From Corynebacterium sp. 122RC1 (lineage in GTDB: Bacteria; Actinomycetota; Actinomycetes; Mycobacteriales; Mycobacteriaceae), in assembly GCF_024580955.1 (NCBI RefSeq), contig NZ_JANIKD010000006.1, positions 1-64,000 of the forward strand: a stretch of DNA of 64,000 nucleotides. The letters run 5' to 3'. Both the position numbers and the translations under genes were made by a program. Of this stretch, positions 40,278 to 50,663 are shown in pieces. Under the pieces are notes generated by a model, which saw nothing but the letters and a program-made list of their open reading frames with translations, was not told where the DNA came from and searched no databases. Every line of letters starts with the position of its first letter. The first letter of the stretch is position 1.

Positions 40278-40876
40278 CGCGCCTGACTCAGCAGCGAAAG
40301 CGCAATCTGATAGCCAGCCAACTCAGCCTGCCAACCGGCAGCCTGTAAGCGCTGGCTCATCGCTTGCTTGGAGATCCCCAATTCTTCTGCGGCCTCATTC
40401 TGATTGAGGCCGGCGCGCATGAGGCTGGTTGCCTCCCGGCCTTCCGCGGTGCGCTTTGCCAGGATGTAGGCGAGCATGGTGAAAGTGCCGGAGATGTTGC
40501 TGGCGAGCTGTTGCTCGCCCTGGCCGTAACCCTGTATGGCCACCTTCACGCTTCCCGCGCGGGCATGCGCCCCGAGCTCCCGTTGGGCGAGGAGTTGTGC
40601 GGCGCTGGGGGCGTCGGACGCCGCTCCAAGTTCCGGCAGAGGCGAGCCTTCGCCGGCAACGGCTGCGATGCTTACTGCCCAGTCGCCCGCGGATAGCAGC
40701 GCCATGGTGGTGTCGGTGACAGCCGCGGCGGTGTGGATTTCCGCTGAGATGTCCTCCACGCCAAGCACCTGGAATTCGCCGACTCCCTCCAGGGTGGAGA
40801 GTGCTTTGGCTGATTGGGTCACAAACTGTGCGCGGCGGCGTTCGCGGCCACGATAACGGGCATGCAGTGCGTACAT
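40274..40876 (-). CDS. Unrecognised protein with C-terminal helix-turn-helix
   Basis: A 200-residue protein. Residues about 157-182 (LNQNEAAEELGISKQAMSQR) form a convincing helix-turn-helix. The N-terminal 150 residues have no family that I recognise and contain LLSAGDWAVSIAAVAGEG. ATG 40876 is preferred to GTG 40885 because a -10 TATGCT (minus strand, 40886-40891) directly abuts the GTG and ends nine bases before the ATG, which fits leaderless transcription. It may control its neighbours or itself; no operator was identified. Confidence 0.82.
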   Translation of the reverse strand: MYALHARYRGRERRRAQFVTQSAKALSTLEGVGEFQVLGVEDISAEIHTAAAVTDTTMALLSAGDWAVSIAAVAGEGSPLPELGAASDAPSAAQLLAQRELGAHARAGSVKVAIQGYGQGEQQLASNISGTFTMLAYILAKRTAEGREATSLMRAGLNQNEAAEELGISKQAMSQRLQAAGWQAELAGYQIALSLLSQAR

Positions 40877-40904
40877 AATGTCCACAGCATAGCAAGGTCT
40901 ACGC

Positions 40905-41600
40905 TCAGGGCTTGACTGGAATGCGGGTGTCGAGGATCAAACCCAGAATCCCCAGCGCCGCGAGGCCAAGTGTGGCAAGCAGGATTTGGGTGTCGGCACC
41001 GGTGGCTAGAGAGTTGCCGAGCAGTACCGTGACCACCGTGCCCGGCGCGGAGCCCACCAGCGTAGCCACGGTGAAGCCAAGAGCAGGCACGGGGCTGAGC
41101 GCTGCAACATAATTGAGGATGGAAAACGGCACCGCCGCAATCATCCGGAGTGCGGTGATGGATGCCCAGCCCCGCTTGTGTAGCCGGTGAGAGACGCCGC
41201 GCACCGCCGGATGGGCAAGGCGCGGACGCATCCAGTTGCCAAGCAGGCGGCGCACGATGAGCAGTGAAATCAGCGCGGAGACGGTGGTTGCCGCAAGGGC
41301 GACGCCGACGCCGAGCGCAGGCCCAAAGAGCACACCGGAACTCAATGTGAGCACGGTGCGGGGGATGGGAAATTGAGTGATGGCCACGTAGAGGGCAAAG
41401 AAGCTGAACACAAACCAACTGCCCTGCTGCATGGACCACTGTTGGAGGGTGTGCAGGCTCGGGATGTCTGCCACCACCGTGATCGCCACGAAGGCAGTCC
41501 CGGCGGCGCTGACCGCTAGTTTCTTCCACGCAGGCCAGGCTGCAACGGTGTTGAATCCGTCACGAAAAACTCCACGGAGAAACTCGAGAAAACTGTTCAC
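40905..41600 (-). CDS. TVP38/TMEM64 (VTT/DedA-like) membrane protein
   Basis: A 231-residue protein with about five to six helices. The core (FPIPRTVLTLSSGVLFGPALG ... SALISLLIVRRLLG ... GWASITALRMIAAVPFSILNYVAAL) is the VTT domain of TVP38/TMEM64/DedA-type proteins, linked in general to lipid scrambling or carrier recycling and membrane homeostasis. The GTG start has -10 TAGAGT (minus strand, 41609-41614) eight bases upstream, so a leaderless transcript is probable. It diverges from the mutAB operon. Confidence 0.88.
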   Translation of the reverse strand: MNSFLEFLRGVFRDGFNTVAAWPAWKKLAVSAAGTAFVAITVVADIPSLHTLQQWSMQQGSWFVFSFFALYVAITQFPIPRTVLTLSSGVLFGPALGVGVALAATTVSALISLLIVRRLLGNWMRPRLAHPAVRGVSHRLHKRGWASITALRMIAAVPFSILNYVAALSPVPALGFTVATLVGSAPGTVVTVLLGNSLATGADTQILLATLGLAALGILGLILDTRIPVKP

Positions 41601-41849
41601 CTTGGATAACTCTAGCGGTGGTGTGGGTTTGGTTGGGGTTCATGTCTGTTTGGGGGGTGTTTGAAGAAAAATCCCGTGGCTTTGCGGCTACACTCTAAAA
41701 CGTGCTGTGAGGCGCCGGTCACCCCGTGGTTGCCCTGTGCCTTTGCGCCACAAATTTGCCAACAATTCACAGTTTTGTCCGTGCTCTTCTCTGCTCATCT
41801 GTGGCGGATGTGGAGCCTGAATGAACCAAAAAGGGGAGAGGGTCCACTC

Positions 41850-43661
41850 GTGACTGACACACGATTTACCCAAACCGAGGAATTCGAAGCCAAGCAGCAG
41901 GCTTGGTACAAATCTGTGGCCAGCGTGTTTGCGCGCATTCAAAAGAAGGACGTTGCAGACGTTCCTCTTGATGTGTGGCGCAAGCTCGTTCGGACCACCT
42001 ATGACGGCATTGAAGTCAACCCCCTCTACAACCGCGTCGATGAAGTTCGCGAGGCAGCAGCACCAGGTGAGTTCCCATTCACCCGCGCAGCAGCCGGCGC
42101 TGGCGCACAAGAGGGCGTGGGCTGGGGCGTCACCGAATCCTTCGGCGCAAACGCAACAAACGCTGAGCTGCTCGCGGCTCTGGAAAACGGCACCACTGAC
42201 CTCGTCATCTACGGCGAGCCAATCCTTGCCGAGCTGCTCAAGGGTGTGCTGTTCCAGTACGCACCCGTCCGCCTGAACGCAGGTGTGGCTACCGCGAAGC
42301 AGGCTCAGGCACTTTACGAGCTTGTCGACGCGCAAGAGGGCACCCCGGTGCGTCTGGAGCTCGGCGCCTCGCCGCTGACTTCTTTGGTTGATGGCTCCCC
42401 ATCTGTGGATCTTGACGCCGCTGTGGAACTGGCAAAAGAGGCTGCAAACCGGGAAAACACCCGGGCGATTCTGGTGGACGCCGTATCGCTTTCCAACCAG
42501 GGTGCAACTGATGGCGAGGAAATCGGCCTCGCAATCGCCGCGGGTGTGGATTACCTGCGCGCTCTGACAGATGCCGGCCTGAGCGTCGAGCAGGCTCTGG
42601 GCCAGCTTTCCTTCCGCTACGCGGTCAGCGATGACCAATTTGCGCAGATCTCCAAGCTGCGTGCCGCCCGTACCCTGTGGGCTCGCGTTGCAGAGGTGCT
42701 GGGTGCCGCTGAGCACGGCTGCGCACCACAGCATGCCCTGACCGCACCGGTGATGTTCAGCCAGCGCGATCCATGGGTGAACATGTTGCGTTCCACTGTG
42801 GCCGCCTTCGCAGGCGGTGTGGGTGGCGCTACCGATGTTGAGGTGCTCACCTTCGACTGGGCAATCCCAGGTGGCCTGCCCAACACCTCCCGCACGTTTG
42901 CGCACCGCATTGCCCGCAACACCAACCTGTTGCTCCTGGAAGAGTCCCACCTGGGCCACGTGATCGACCCAGCCGGCGGTTCCTACTACGTGGAGCAGCT
43001 CACCAACCAGCTCGCCGAGAAGGCTTGGGCGGTGTTCCAGGATATCGAGTCCAAGGGTGGCTTTGCTCAGGCCGTTGAGGCGGGTGCAGTAAAGGAACTG
43101 CTGGATGCTTCCCATGAGAAGGTGCGCAATGACATCGCGCACCGCACCAAGAAGCTCACCGCAATCAACGAGTTCCCGAACCTTGCAGAGGCCGCGCTTC
43201 CTGCGGACCTCCGCGTGGAGCCAACCCATGTGCGCCGCTGGGCAGCGCAGTTCGAAGCTATGCGCAACCGTTCGGACGCTTTCCAGGAGGTCAAGGGCAA
43301 CCGCCCACGGATCGCCCTGATCCCACTTGGCCCGTTGGCCAAGCACAACATCCGCACCGGCTTTGCCACCAACCTGCTGGCTTCTGGCGGCATTGAGGCT
43401 TTGAACCCAGGCCAAGTTGTGCCTGGTACCCCTGAATTTGATGAGGCAGCCAAGGCTGCGCCAATCGCAGTGATCTGCGGTACTGACGCCGAGTATGTGG
43501 CCAACGGCAAGGAGGCCTTCGAGGCCCTGCGCGCCGCAGGTGTGGAGCACATCCTCGTTGCGGGCGCACCGAACGATGAGTTCACCGCAGACGGTTACCT
43601 CAACCTAAAGATCGACGCAGCCGCAGAGCTTGAAGCGCTGCTTGAAAAGTTGGGAGCGTAA
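41850..43661 (+). CDS. mutA: Methylmalonyl-CoA mutase small subunit
   Basis: A 603-residue small (beta) subunit of the heterodimeric, B12-dependent mutase that interconverts methylmalonyl-CoA and succinyl-CoA. It keeps the mutase barrel pattern (FAHRIARNTNLLLLEESHLGHVIDPAGGSYYVE) and a degenerate cobalamin-domain-like C-terminus lacking the DxHxxG motif, as is normal for this subunit. GTG 41850 was chosen because AAGGGGAGAGG lies just upstream and the protein then begins TDTRFTQTEEFEAKQ. The longer upstream frame would run through the probable promoter. mutB follows after six bases. Confidence 0.95.
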   Translation: MTDTRFTQTEEFEAKQQAWYKSVASVFARIQKKDVADVPLDVWRKLVRTTYDGIEVNPLYNRVDEVREAAAPGEFPFTRAAAGAGAQEGVGWGVTESFGANATNAELLAALENGTTDLVIYGEPILAELLKGVLFQYAPVRLNAGVATAKQAQALYELVDAQEGTPVRLELGASPLTSLVDGSPSVDLDAAVELAKEAANRENTRAILVDAVSLSNQGATDGEEIGLAIAAGVDYLRALTDAGLSVEQALGQLSFRYAVSDDQFAQISKLRAARTLWARVAEVLGAAEHGCAPQHALTAPVMFSQRDPWVNMLRSTVAAFAGGVGGATDVEVLTFDWAIPGGLPNTSRTFAHRIARNTNLLLLEESHLGHVIDPAGGSYYVEQLTNQLAEKAWAVFQDIESKGGFAQAVEAGAVKELLDASHEKVRNDIAHRTKKLTAINEFPNLAEAALPADLRVEPTHVRRWAAQFEAMRNRSDAFQEVKGNRPRIALIPLGPLAKHNIRTGFATNLLASGGIEALNPGQVVPGTPEFDEAAKAAPIAVICGTDAEYVANGKEAFEALRAAGVEHILVAGAPNDEFTADGYLNLKIDAAAELEALLEKLGA

Positions 43662-43667
43662 GCCACC

Positions 43668-45866
<2,199 letters not shown>

Positions 45867-45905
45867 CAGTCGCTGAGTCATACCAGCAGGTAGTCCACCT
45901 CGAAC

Positions 45906-45941
45906 ACACCGGCCCCTCATGAACATGTGCGGGGCCGGTGT
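45906..45941 (+). terminator. Perfect 11-bp hairpin between mutB and meaB
   Basis: ACACCGGCCCC (45906-45916) pairs exactly with GGGGCCGGTGT (45931-45941), with a 14-base loop. No T-run follows and the next gene starts 25 bases later on the same strand. It may be a partial terminator or a transcript-stability element that lowers meaB expression relative to mutAB. Confidence 0.6.
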
Positions 45942-45966
45942 TGCCACATTCAAGGAGCACCCCACC

Positions 45967-47076
45967 ATGAACGAGTTTTTGGAACACCACCTAGGATCGC
46001 TGCTCACCACCGCGGGAACCGACCTCGGTGAGGCAACCGCAGTGGCCCCGGAGGTGATCAAGCGCGCACGCAGGCGCATAGACATCGACGAGCTCTTTGA
46101 AGGAGTGCGCAGCCGCAACCGGACCCTGATGTCTCGGGCAATCACCCTGCTGGAATCCACCGCGCCGGCGCACCGTGTGCTCGCCCAAGAGCTGCTGGTC
46201 CGCTTGCTGCCGTTTTCCGGCAACGCCTTGCGAGTTGGCATCACCGGCGTACCAGGCGTGGGCAAGTCCACGTTCATTGAGGCGCTCGGCATGAAACTCA
46301 TCAACGACGGTCACAAGGTGGCGGTGCTCGCCATCGATCCATCCTCCACCAAGACCCGTGGATCGATCCTGGGTGACAAGACCCGTATGGCAAAGCTGGC
46401 CCGCGAGGACGATGCCTTCATCCGTCCCTCACCCTCCGCGGGCACACTCGGCGGCGTAGCCAAGGCAACCAGGGAATCCATGGTGGTCTTTGAAGCCGCA
46501 GGTTACGACGTCATCCTGGTAGAAACCGTAGGCGTGGGCCAATCCGAGGTGGCGGTGAGCCAGATGGTGGACTGCTTCACCTTCCTCGCACTCGCCGGAG
46601 CCGGCGACCAGCTCCAAGGCATCAAGAAGGGTGTGCTGGAGATGGCGGATCTCATCGCCATTAACAAAGCCGACGGCCCCAATCTGAAAAACGCCAAACG
46701 CGCTGCGCGCGAGCTGGCCGCAGCCATGCGCATGGTCCGCCAGGAGGACGCGCTCTGGCATCCACCCACCATCACCATTTCCGCGATTGAGCACCAGGGA
46801 ATTGATGATTTTTGGCAGGTGGTTCAGGATCACCACGCGGTGATGCTGGAATCAGGCCGCTTTGAGCACAACCGCCGCGAACAGCAGGTGCAGTGGATGT
46901 GGTCCATGGTGCACGAAACCCTGCTCCAGCGCCTCAACACGAACCCGGACGTCATCAGCGCCTCGAAGTTGGCGGAACGCCAGCTCCGCGACGCCCAGAT
47001 CACCCCAACGCTCGCGGCGCAGCGGGTGCTGGATGCCTTCGACGGCGTTACCACGGATGAGGGCGGTAATCCTTAA
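45967..47076 (+). CDS. meaB: GTPase chaperone of methylmalonyl-CoA mutase (MeaB/ArgK family)
   Basis: A 369-residue G3E-type GTPase that protects and reloads cobalamin on the mutase. The P-loop is GVPGVGKSTFIEALG, and the Mg/base motifs include DPSSTKTRGSILGDKTRM, ETVGVGQSEV and the NKAD base motif. The length matches the family. ATG 45967 was chosen because AAGGAG (45952-45957) precedes it; the earlier in-frame ATG 45919 falls in the loop of the hairpin. The 3' end overlaps the convergent SDR gene by 29 bases. Confidence 0.95.
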   Translation: MNEFLEHHLGSLLTTAGTDLGEATAVAPEVIKRARRRIDIDELFEGVRSRNRTLMSRAITLLESTAPAHRVLAQELLVRLLPFSGNALRVGITGVPGVGKSTFIEALGMKLINDGHKVAVLAIDPSSTKTRGSILGDKTRMAKLAREDDAFIRPSPSAGTLGGVAKATRESMVVFEAAGYDVILVETVGVGQSEVAVSQMVDCFTFLALAGAGDQLQGIKKGVLEMADLIAINKADGPNLKNAKRAARELAAAMRMVRQEDALWHPPTITISAIEHQGIDDFWQVVQDHHAVMLESGRFEHNRREQQVQWMWSMVHETLLQRLNTNPDVISASKLAERQLRDAQITPTLAAQRVLDAFDGVTTDEGGNP

Positions 47077-48493
47077 GGAAACAGCCGTAGAGGTCCACGC
47101 CGTTTTCGCCCTGCACGATGGGGTCGTACACCCTGGCGGCTCCATCAACGAGGTCGAGCGGGGCGCGGAATCCCTCCTTGTGGAGGCGCTGCTTGGTGGT
47201 GTGCGGGCGTTCGTCCGTAATCCACCCAGTGTCCACGGCGGTGACCAGCACGCCGTGCTCCACGAGCTCCCCGGCCACTGTCCGGGTGAGCATGTTGAGC
47301 GCGGCTTTCGCCATGTTGGTGTGTGGGTGCCCGGGCCCCTTATAGCCGCGGCCGAACACGCCTTCCATCGCCGAAACGTTAACCACATACTTCCTCCGCG
47401 CCTTCGCTGCGATGAGCGCCGGGCGCAGCCGGTTCAGCAAAATGAACGGGGCAGTGGCATTGCAGAGTTGCACCTCGAGCATTTCAATAGGATCGACCTC
47501 GCCCACCTTGGCCACCCAGGAGTTGTGGCTCACCAAATCAGGGATTAACCCACCTGCGTCTACGGTTTGCTCCGTGTGTGCCCCGGCCTGCAGCGCGAGC
47601 ATGCTCTCGTCTACCCAGCGTTGCGCTGCGGTGGCGCTTTCGAGCTGTTGGGGGTGCAAATTGTGGGTGGGGCCGTAGCTCAGCACCTTGACCTCCGCTG
47701 CGGCGCCGGTGAGTGCGGCCTGCTCGGCGTCGATAAGCCCACTGTAGGCTCCGGGGCTGCGCCGGACTGTCTGCGCGGCGTTGTTGATCAGGATGTCTAC
47801 GGGTGCTTTGGCGAAGTCTTCCGCGAACTCGGCGACGCGAGCGGGGTTACGCAGGTCAATGCCAACGACGTTCAGGCGGTGCAGCCACTCGGAGGAGTCG
47901 GCTACTGCGGCGAACCTGCGGGCGGCGTCGGCGGGGAAGCGGGTGGTGATGGTGAGGTCGGCGCCGTCGCGCAGCAGCTTCAACGCGATATACATGCCGA
48001 TTTTTGCCCGTCCGCCGGTGAGGAGGGCGCGCCTGCCGCTGAGGTCCACGGAGGCCTCGCGGCGCAGGCGATTGTCCGCGGCGCAATCCGGGCAGAGCTG
48101 GTGATGGAAGCTATCCACTAAGGTGTAGGGCTTCTTGCAGACGTAGCAGTTCTGCGCTTTCCGGAGCTTGCCGGCGAACCCGTGCGGCGTGGCTACCGCG
48201 CCGGCTTCGAGCGCAACCGGCTTTTGGCCCAAGGGGGAGATGAGGAGTCCGGCGGTTTCGTCGTCTACTCGATTGGCGCTGGCTGTGGCGGTGCGACGGA
48301 GGATCTGTTCGTCAGCGTTGCGGCGTTCCTGTTTGGCCTCCTGGCGGCGCGCCTTCTTCCACTGTTTGTAGAGACCGGAAAGTGCCTTTCGGAGCTGCTG
48401 GGCTTCGGGGGAGTCCTGGTTGAGCTCGGCGGCTGCTTCAAGCACGCGAAGTGTGGTGGCCAGGTCTTTCTGCGTGATCCGTGTGTGGTCCAT
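47048..48493 (-). CDS. SDR-like protein with N-terminal zinc ribbon, catalytic Tyr missing
   Basis: A 481-residue protein. The N-terminus is helical and basic (about 1-70), then a four-cysteine zinc ribbon (Cys116, Cys119, Cys134, Cys137: CYVC ... CPDC), then a short-chain dehydrogenase-type Rossmann domain (about 150-481) with TGGRAKIG in place of TGxxxGxG and NNAAQTVRR. Ser374 is present, but the usual YxxxK reads T392-N-M-A-K396, so the catalytic tyrosine is replaced. There is also an insertion of about 70 residues in the middle of the SDR domain. It is probably a non-classical or inactive SDR with a binding role. ATG 48493 was preferred to TTG 48511 because GAAGGG precedes it. Confidence 0.82.
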   Translation of the reverse strand: MDHTRITQKDLATTLRVLEAAAELNQDSPEAQQLRKALSGLYKQWKKARRQEAKQERRNADEQILRRTATASANRVDDETAGLLISPLGQKPVALEAGAVATPHGFAGKLRKAQNCYVCKKPYTLVDSFHHQLCPDCAADNRLRREASVDLSGRRALLTGGRAKIGMYIALKLLRDGADLTITTRFPADAARRFAAVADSSEWLHRLNVVGIDLRNPARVAEFAEDFAKAPVDILINNAAQTVRRSPGAYSGLIDAEQAALTGAAAEVKVLSYGPTHNLHPQQLESATAAQRWVDESMLALQAGAHTEQTVDAGGLIPDLVSHNSWVAKVGEVDPIEMLEVQLCNATAPFILLNRLRPALIAAKARRKYVVNVSAMEGVFGRGYKGPGHPHTNMAKAALNMLTRTVAGELVEHGVLVTAVDTGWITDERPHTTKQRLHKEGFRAPLDLVDGAARVYDPIVQGENGVDLYGCFLKDYRPHPW

Positions 48494-48575
48494 GGTGCCC
48501 TTCGGCGGCAAGGGGTGTAGGTGAACAAAAAATCTCGCAACACCCTGGTGGGTACTGCGAGACTTCGATATGTTG

Positions 48576-48661
48576 TGCCCGAGGGGGGACTTGAACCCCC
48601 ACGTCCGTTAGTAGGACACTAGCACCTCAAGCTAGCGCGTCTGCCATTCCGCCACCCGGGC
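48576..48661 (-). tRNA. tRNA-Leu (anticodon GAG)
   Basis: An 86-base tRNA on the minus strand. The acceptor stem GCCCGGG pairs with CTCGGGC (one G-U). The anticodon arm CTAGC-TTGAGGT-GCTAG gives anticodon GAG. A long variable arm (GTCC ... GGAC), as in tRNA-Leu, and a T arm with GTTCAAG are present. The discriminator is A and CCA is not encoded. Confidence 0.95.
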
Positions 48662-48693
48662 TTTGGGTGTTGTTCAGCCTTTCGGCTGGGCAC

Positions 48694-48729
48694 TTGCATA
48701 ACTATAAAGGTATGCGCGTGTAACCACAA
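48694..48729 (-). promoter_or_regulatory. Promoter of tRNA-Leu
   Basis: Read on the minus strand, TTGTGG (48724-48729) and TATAGT (48701-48706) are 17 bases apart, a near-consensus housekeeping promoter. Transcription should start near 48694, about 33 bases before the mature tRNA; the leader holds a small CAGCC/GGCTG hairpin. Confidence 0.8.
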
Positions 48730-48797
48730 ATCGCCTTGTCAAAGGTGTGTTTGTGGGGTGCTGGTGGGTGGGATCCGCACAGCCTGGGTCCGGATTT

Positions 48798-48822
48798 GGG
48801 TCTTGGGTATTGGGGGTTTGGG
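48798..48822 (+). other. G-quadruplex motif
   Basis: Four G-runs (48798-48800, 48805-48807, 48812-48816, 48820-48822) separated by loops of 4, 4 and 3 bases satisfy the canonical G3+N1-7 pattern on the plus strand. It lies between the tRNA promoter and the ABC exporter genes. Confidence 0.75.
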
Positions 48823-48846
48823 TTTCGGCTGTTGGGGCCGTCTTTG

Positions 48847-48966
48847 GCGTTGGTCGATAGGTTAAAGTCGATAGGCCGTGGCGTTGGTCGATAGGACGGC
48901 CATTTTTGGGAAAAACGCGTCCTATCGACTTTGGGCTATCGACCAACGCGTCCTATCGACCAACGC
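48847..48966. repeat. Array of six GTCGATAGG boxes in inverted arrangement
   Basis: Three boxes point one way (GCGTTGGTCGATAGG at 48847-48861 and 48881-48895; AAAGTCGATAGG at 48864-48875). Three point the other way (CCTATCGACTTT at 48921-48932, CTATCGACCAACGC at 48936-48949, CCTATCGACCAACGC at 48952-48966). Each half has two GTTGGTCGATAGG-type boxes and one AAAGTCGATAGG-type box. The whole could fold as a long cruciform or act as a multi-site operator for the ABC genes downstream. Confidence 0.85.
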
Positions 48967-48986
48967 GCCCGCGCGCAAATTGGCCC

Positions 48987-49017
48987 CACAGTCCCACAGC
49001 CTCACAGTCCCACAGCC
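48987..49017 (+). repeat. Direct 15-bp repeat
   Basis: CACAGTCCCACAGCC occurs at 48987-49001 and again at 49003-49017, one base apart. It lies about 60 bases upstream of the ABC exporter start, between the six-box array and the -10 element. Confidence 0.8.
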
Positions 49018-49076
49018 ATCCGCAGAGCGCTCTCTGGAATCCTTTGCATACTCTTCCTTTTGCTAATCTGCCATTC

Positions 49077-50663
49077 ATGAATACTGCACGTCCGGCCCGC
49101 CAGTGGCGCTTGTGGCGCTGGTACGTTCCCAGCCAACCACCACCGCAAAAAGAACCACAAACGGCAGCGGAATCCCAGCCCACCGATACCTGGATGTTTG
49201 GCACACCGAAGCAGTTCGCACGCAACGTGGTGTTTCGTGAACCCGGCGCGGTTGCGCTCACGATCTCCGGCATAGTGGTCTCCGCCCTCCTAGGGGCCCT
49301 GGTGCCCAAGCTGCTGGGTTGGATCATCGACCATAACTTCACCCTCAGTTCTCCGCTCTTGGCTCTGGGGATCCTCGGGGGCTTTGTACTGCTGTTTTAC
49401 TTCCAAATTTGGGCTGAGGCGATGGCGGATGCATTTGGAACGCTCTCGATCCGCAGGATTATGCATGGGTTGCGGATGTGGCTGACCGGGCGTTTGCTTT
49501 CCGCTGATGAGATCACCGAGGGCCCGGGTGCTGTGGTGAACACGGTGGATGCGGACGTCGCTACCCTTGCTGAAACCCGTGAGATCTTCAATTTTCCGGT
49601 GATGATGATCGGCTACCTGCTTGGTGCCGTGGTGGTGGTTGGGCCGATTTCGTGGGTTGTGGCGGTGATGTTCGTCGCTGGTGCAGCGCTGACGGCGGCG
49701 GCAAGTATTCTCACGTCTTCTCCGGTCACGGGAATTGCGCAGCGGCGTCGCCAAGCCGAGGCAGATGCCGCGGGCTTCGCCACCGATTTGGCGCAGGGGT
49801 CGCGGGTGGTCAAGGGCCTAGGCGCCGTTGAGACTTCCCAGGCACAGTTCGAGCGCAAGCTTGAGCTCGCGTTGAAGTTGGGCCTGCAGGAAAACGCCCT
49901 GGTGTCCAAATTGGGCTTTATCCGCCAGATTGTCCCGGCCTTGTGCATGGGCGTGGTGGCCGCATATTCCGGCATCAAGCTGGCCCGCGGCGAATTCACC
50001 GCCGGCGAGTTCCTCACCATCACCATGCTCGCCCCGCCCGCATTCGATGCGTTGGGCAAGAGCCTCGACCTGGCGGTGAACTGGTGGGCGCGCGGTGTGG
50101 CCTCGGCGGGCAGGATCGAAACGTTGTACGGTGCGGCGAAAAGCGGTGACGACGCCGCCACCGCCGCAGCCACTAACGTCGCTCTGCCGCATGAGGGCAG
50201 CGCCGGGCTTGAGGTGTGGCCGCAGGACGCGCGTTCCCAGGAACGGGCCGCTGCGTTGCGCGCCCTTCCGGGCGTGCTTGCGCCCCCGCACCAGGCGCAT
50301 TTGTTCGAGGCTACGCTGCGCGAAAATGTGGATCCTTTGGGCCAACACAGTGATACGCAGGTGCACGCGGCGCTGGAGGCGGCCTGTGCGCAGGACGTGG
50401 TACGCAGGCTCGGCGGCTTCGGGCCGGACGGCGCGCTGCCCAGCACTCCGGTGGGGGAGGCCGGCCTGAATCTTTCGGGCGGCCAGCGCCAGCGCGTGGC
50501 CTTGGCCAGGGCGTTGTTGGCTCAGCCAAAGGTGTTGCTGTTGGATGATCCCACCACCGGCTTGGATGCTTTGACCTTGGACAAGGTGGTGCGCAACGTG
50601 AAGGAGTTTCGGGCCGGAAAGACCACTATTGTGCTGACGAATTCGAGGTTGTGGAAGCAATGA
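49077..50663 (+). CDS. ABC exporter subunit with ATPase domain lacking Walker A
   Basis: A 528-residue exporter half-transporter. The membrane domain (about 45-345) has six helices. The ATPase domain is truncated to about 150 residues: Walker A and the first ATP-binding core are absent, whereas the Q-loop area ([15 protein letters not shown]), the signature [16 protein letters not shown] (from residue 466) and Walker [13 protein letters not shown] remain. The catalytic Glu is replaced by Asp, and no H-loop is visible before the stop. It should pair with the next gene product, which supplies the missing parts. The -10 TAATCT (49064-49069) lies seven bases before the ATG, so it is probably leaderless. 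The stop overlaps the partner's ATG. The substrate is unknown. Confidence 0.88.
   Translation: MNTARPARQWRLWRWYVPSQPPPQKEPQTAAESQPTDTWMFGTPKQFARNVVFREPGAVALTISGIVVSALLGALVPKLLGWIIDHNFTLSSPLLALGILGGFVLLFYFQIWAEAMADAFGTLSIRRIMHGLRMWLTGRLLSADEITEGPGAVVNTVDADVATLAETREIFNFPVMMIGYLLGAVVVVGPISWVVAVMFVAGAALTAAASILTSSPVTGIAQRRRQAEADAAGFATDLAQGSRVVKGLGAVETSQAQFERKLELALKLGLQENALVSKLGFIRQIVPALCMGVVAAYSGIKLARGEFTAGEFLTITMLAPPAFDALGKSLDLAVNWWARGVASAGRIETLYGAAKSGDDAATAAATNVALPHEGSAGLEVWPQDARSQERAAALRALPGVLAPPHQAHLFEATLRENVDPLGQHSDTQVHAALEAACAQDVVRRLGGFGPDGALPSTPVGEAGLNLSGGQRQRVALARALLAQPKVLLLDDPTTGLDALTLDKVVRNVKEFRAGKTTIVLTNSRLWKQ

Noticed and set aside
48847-48966. A CRISPR array
   Set aside because: Repeats are short (about 9-15 bases), in both orientations and lack regular unique spacers; no cas genes are present.
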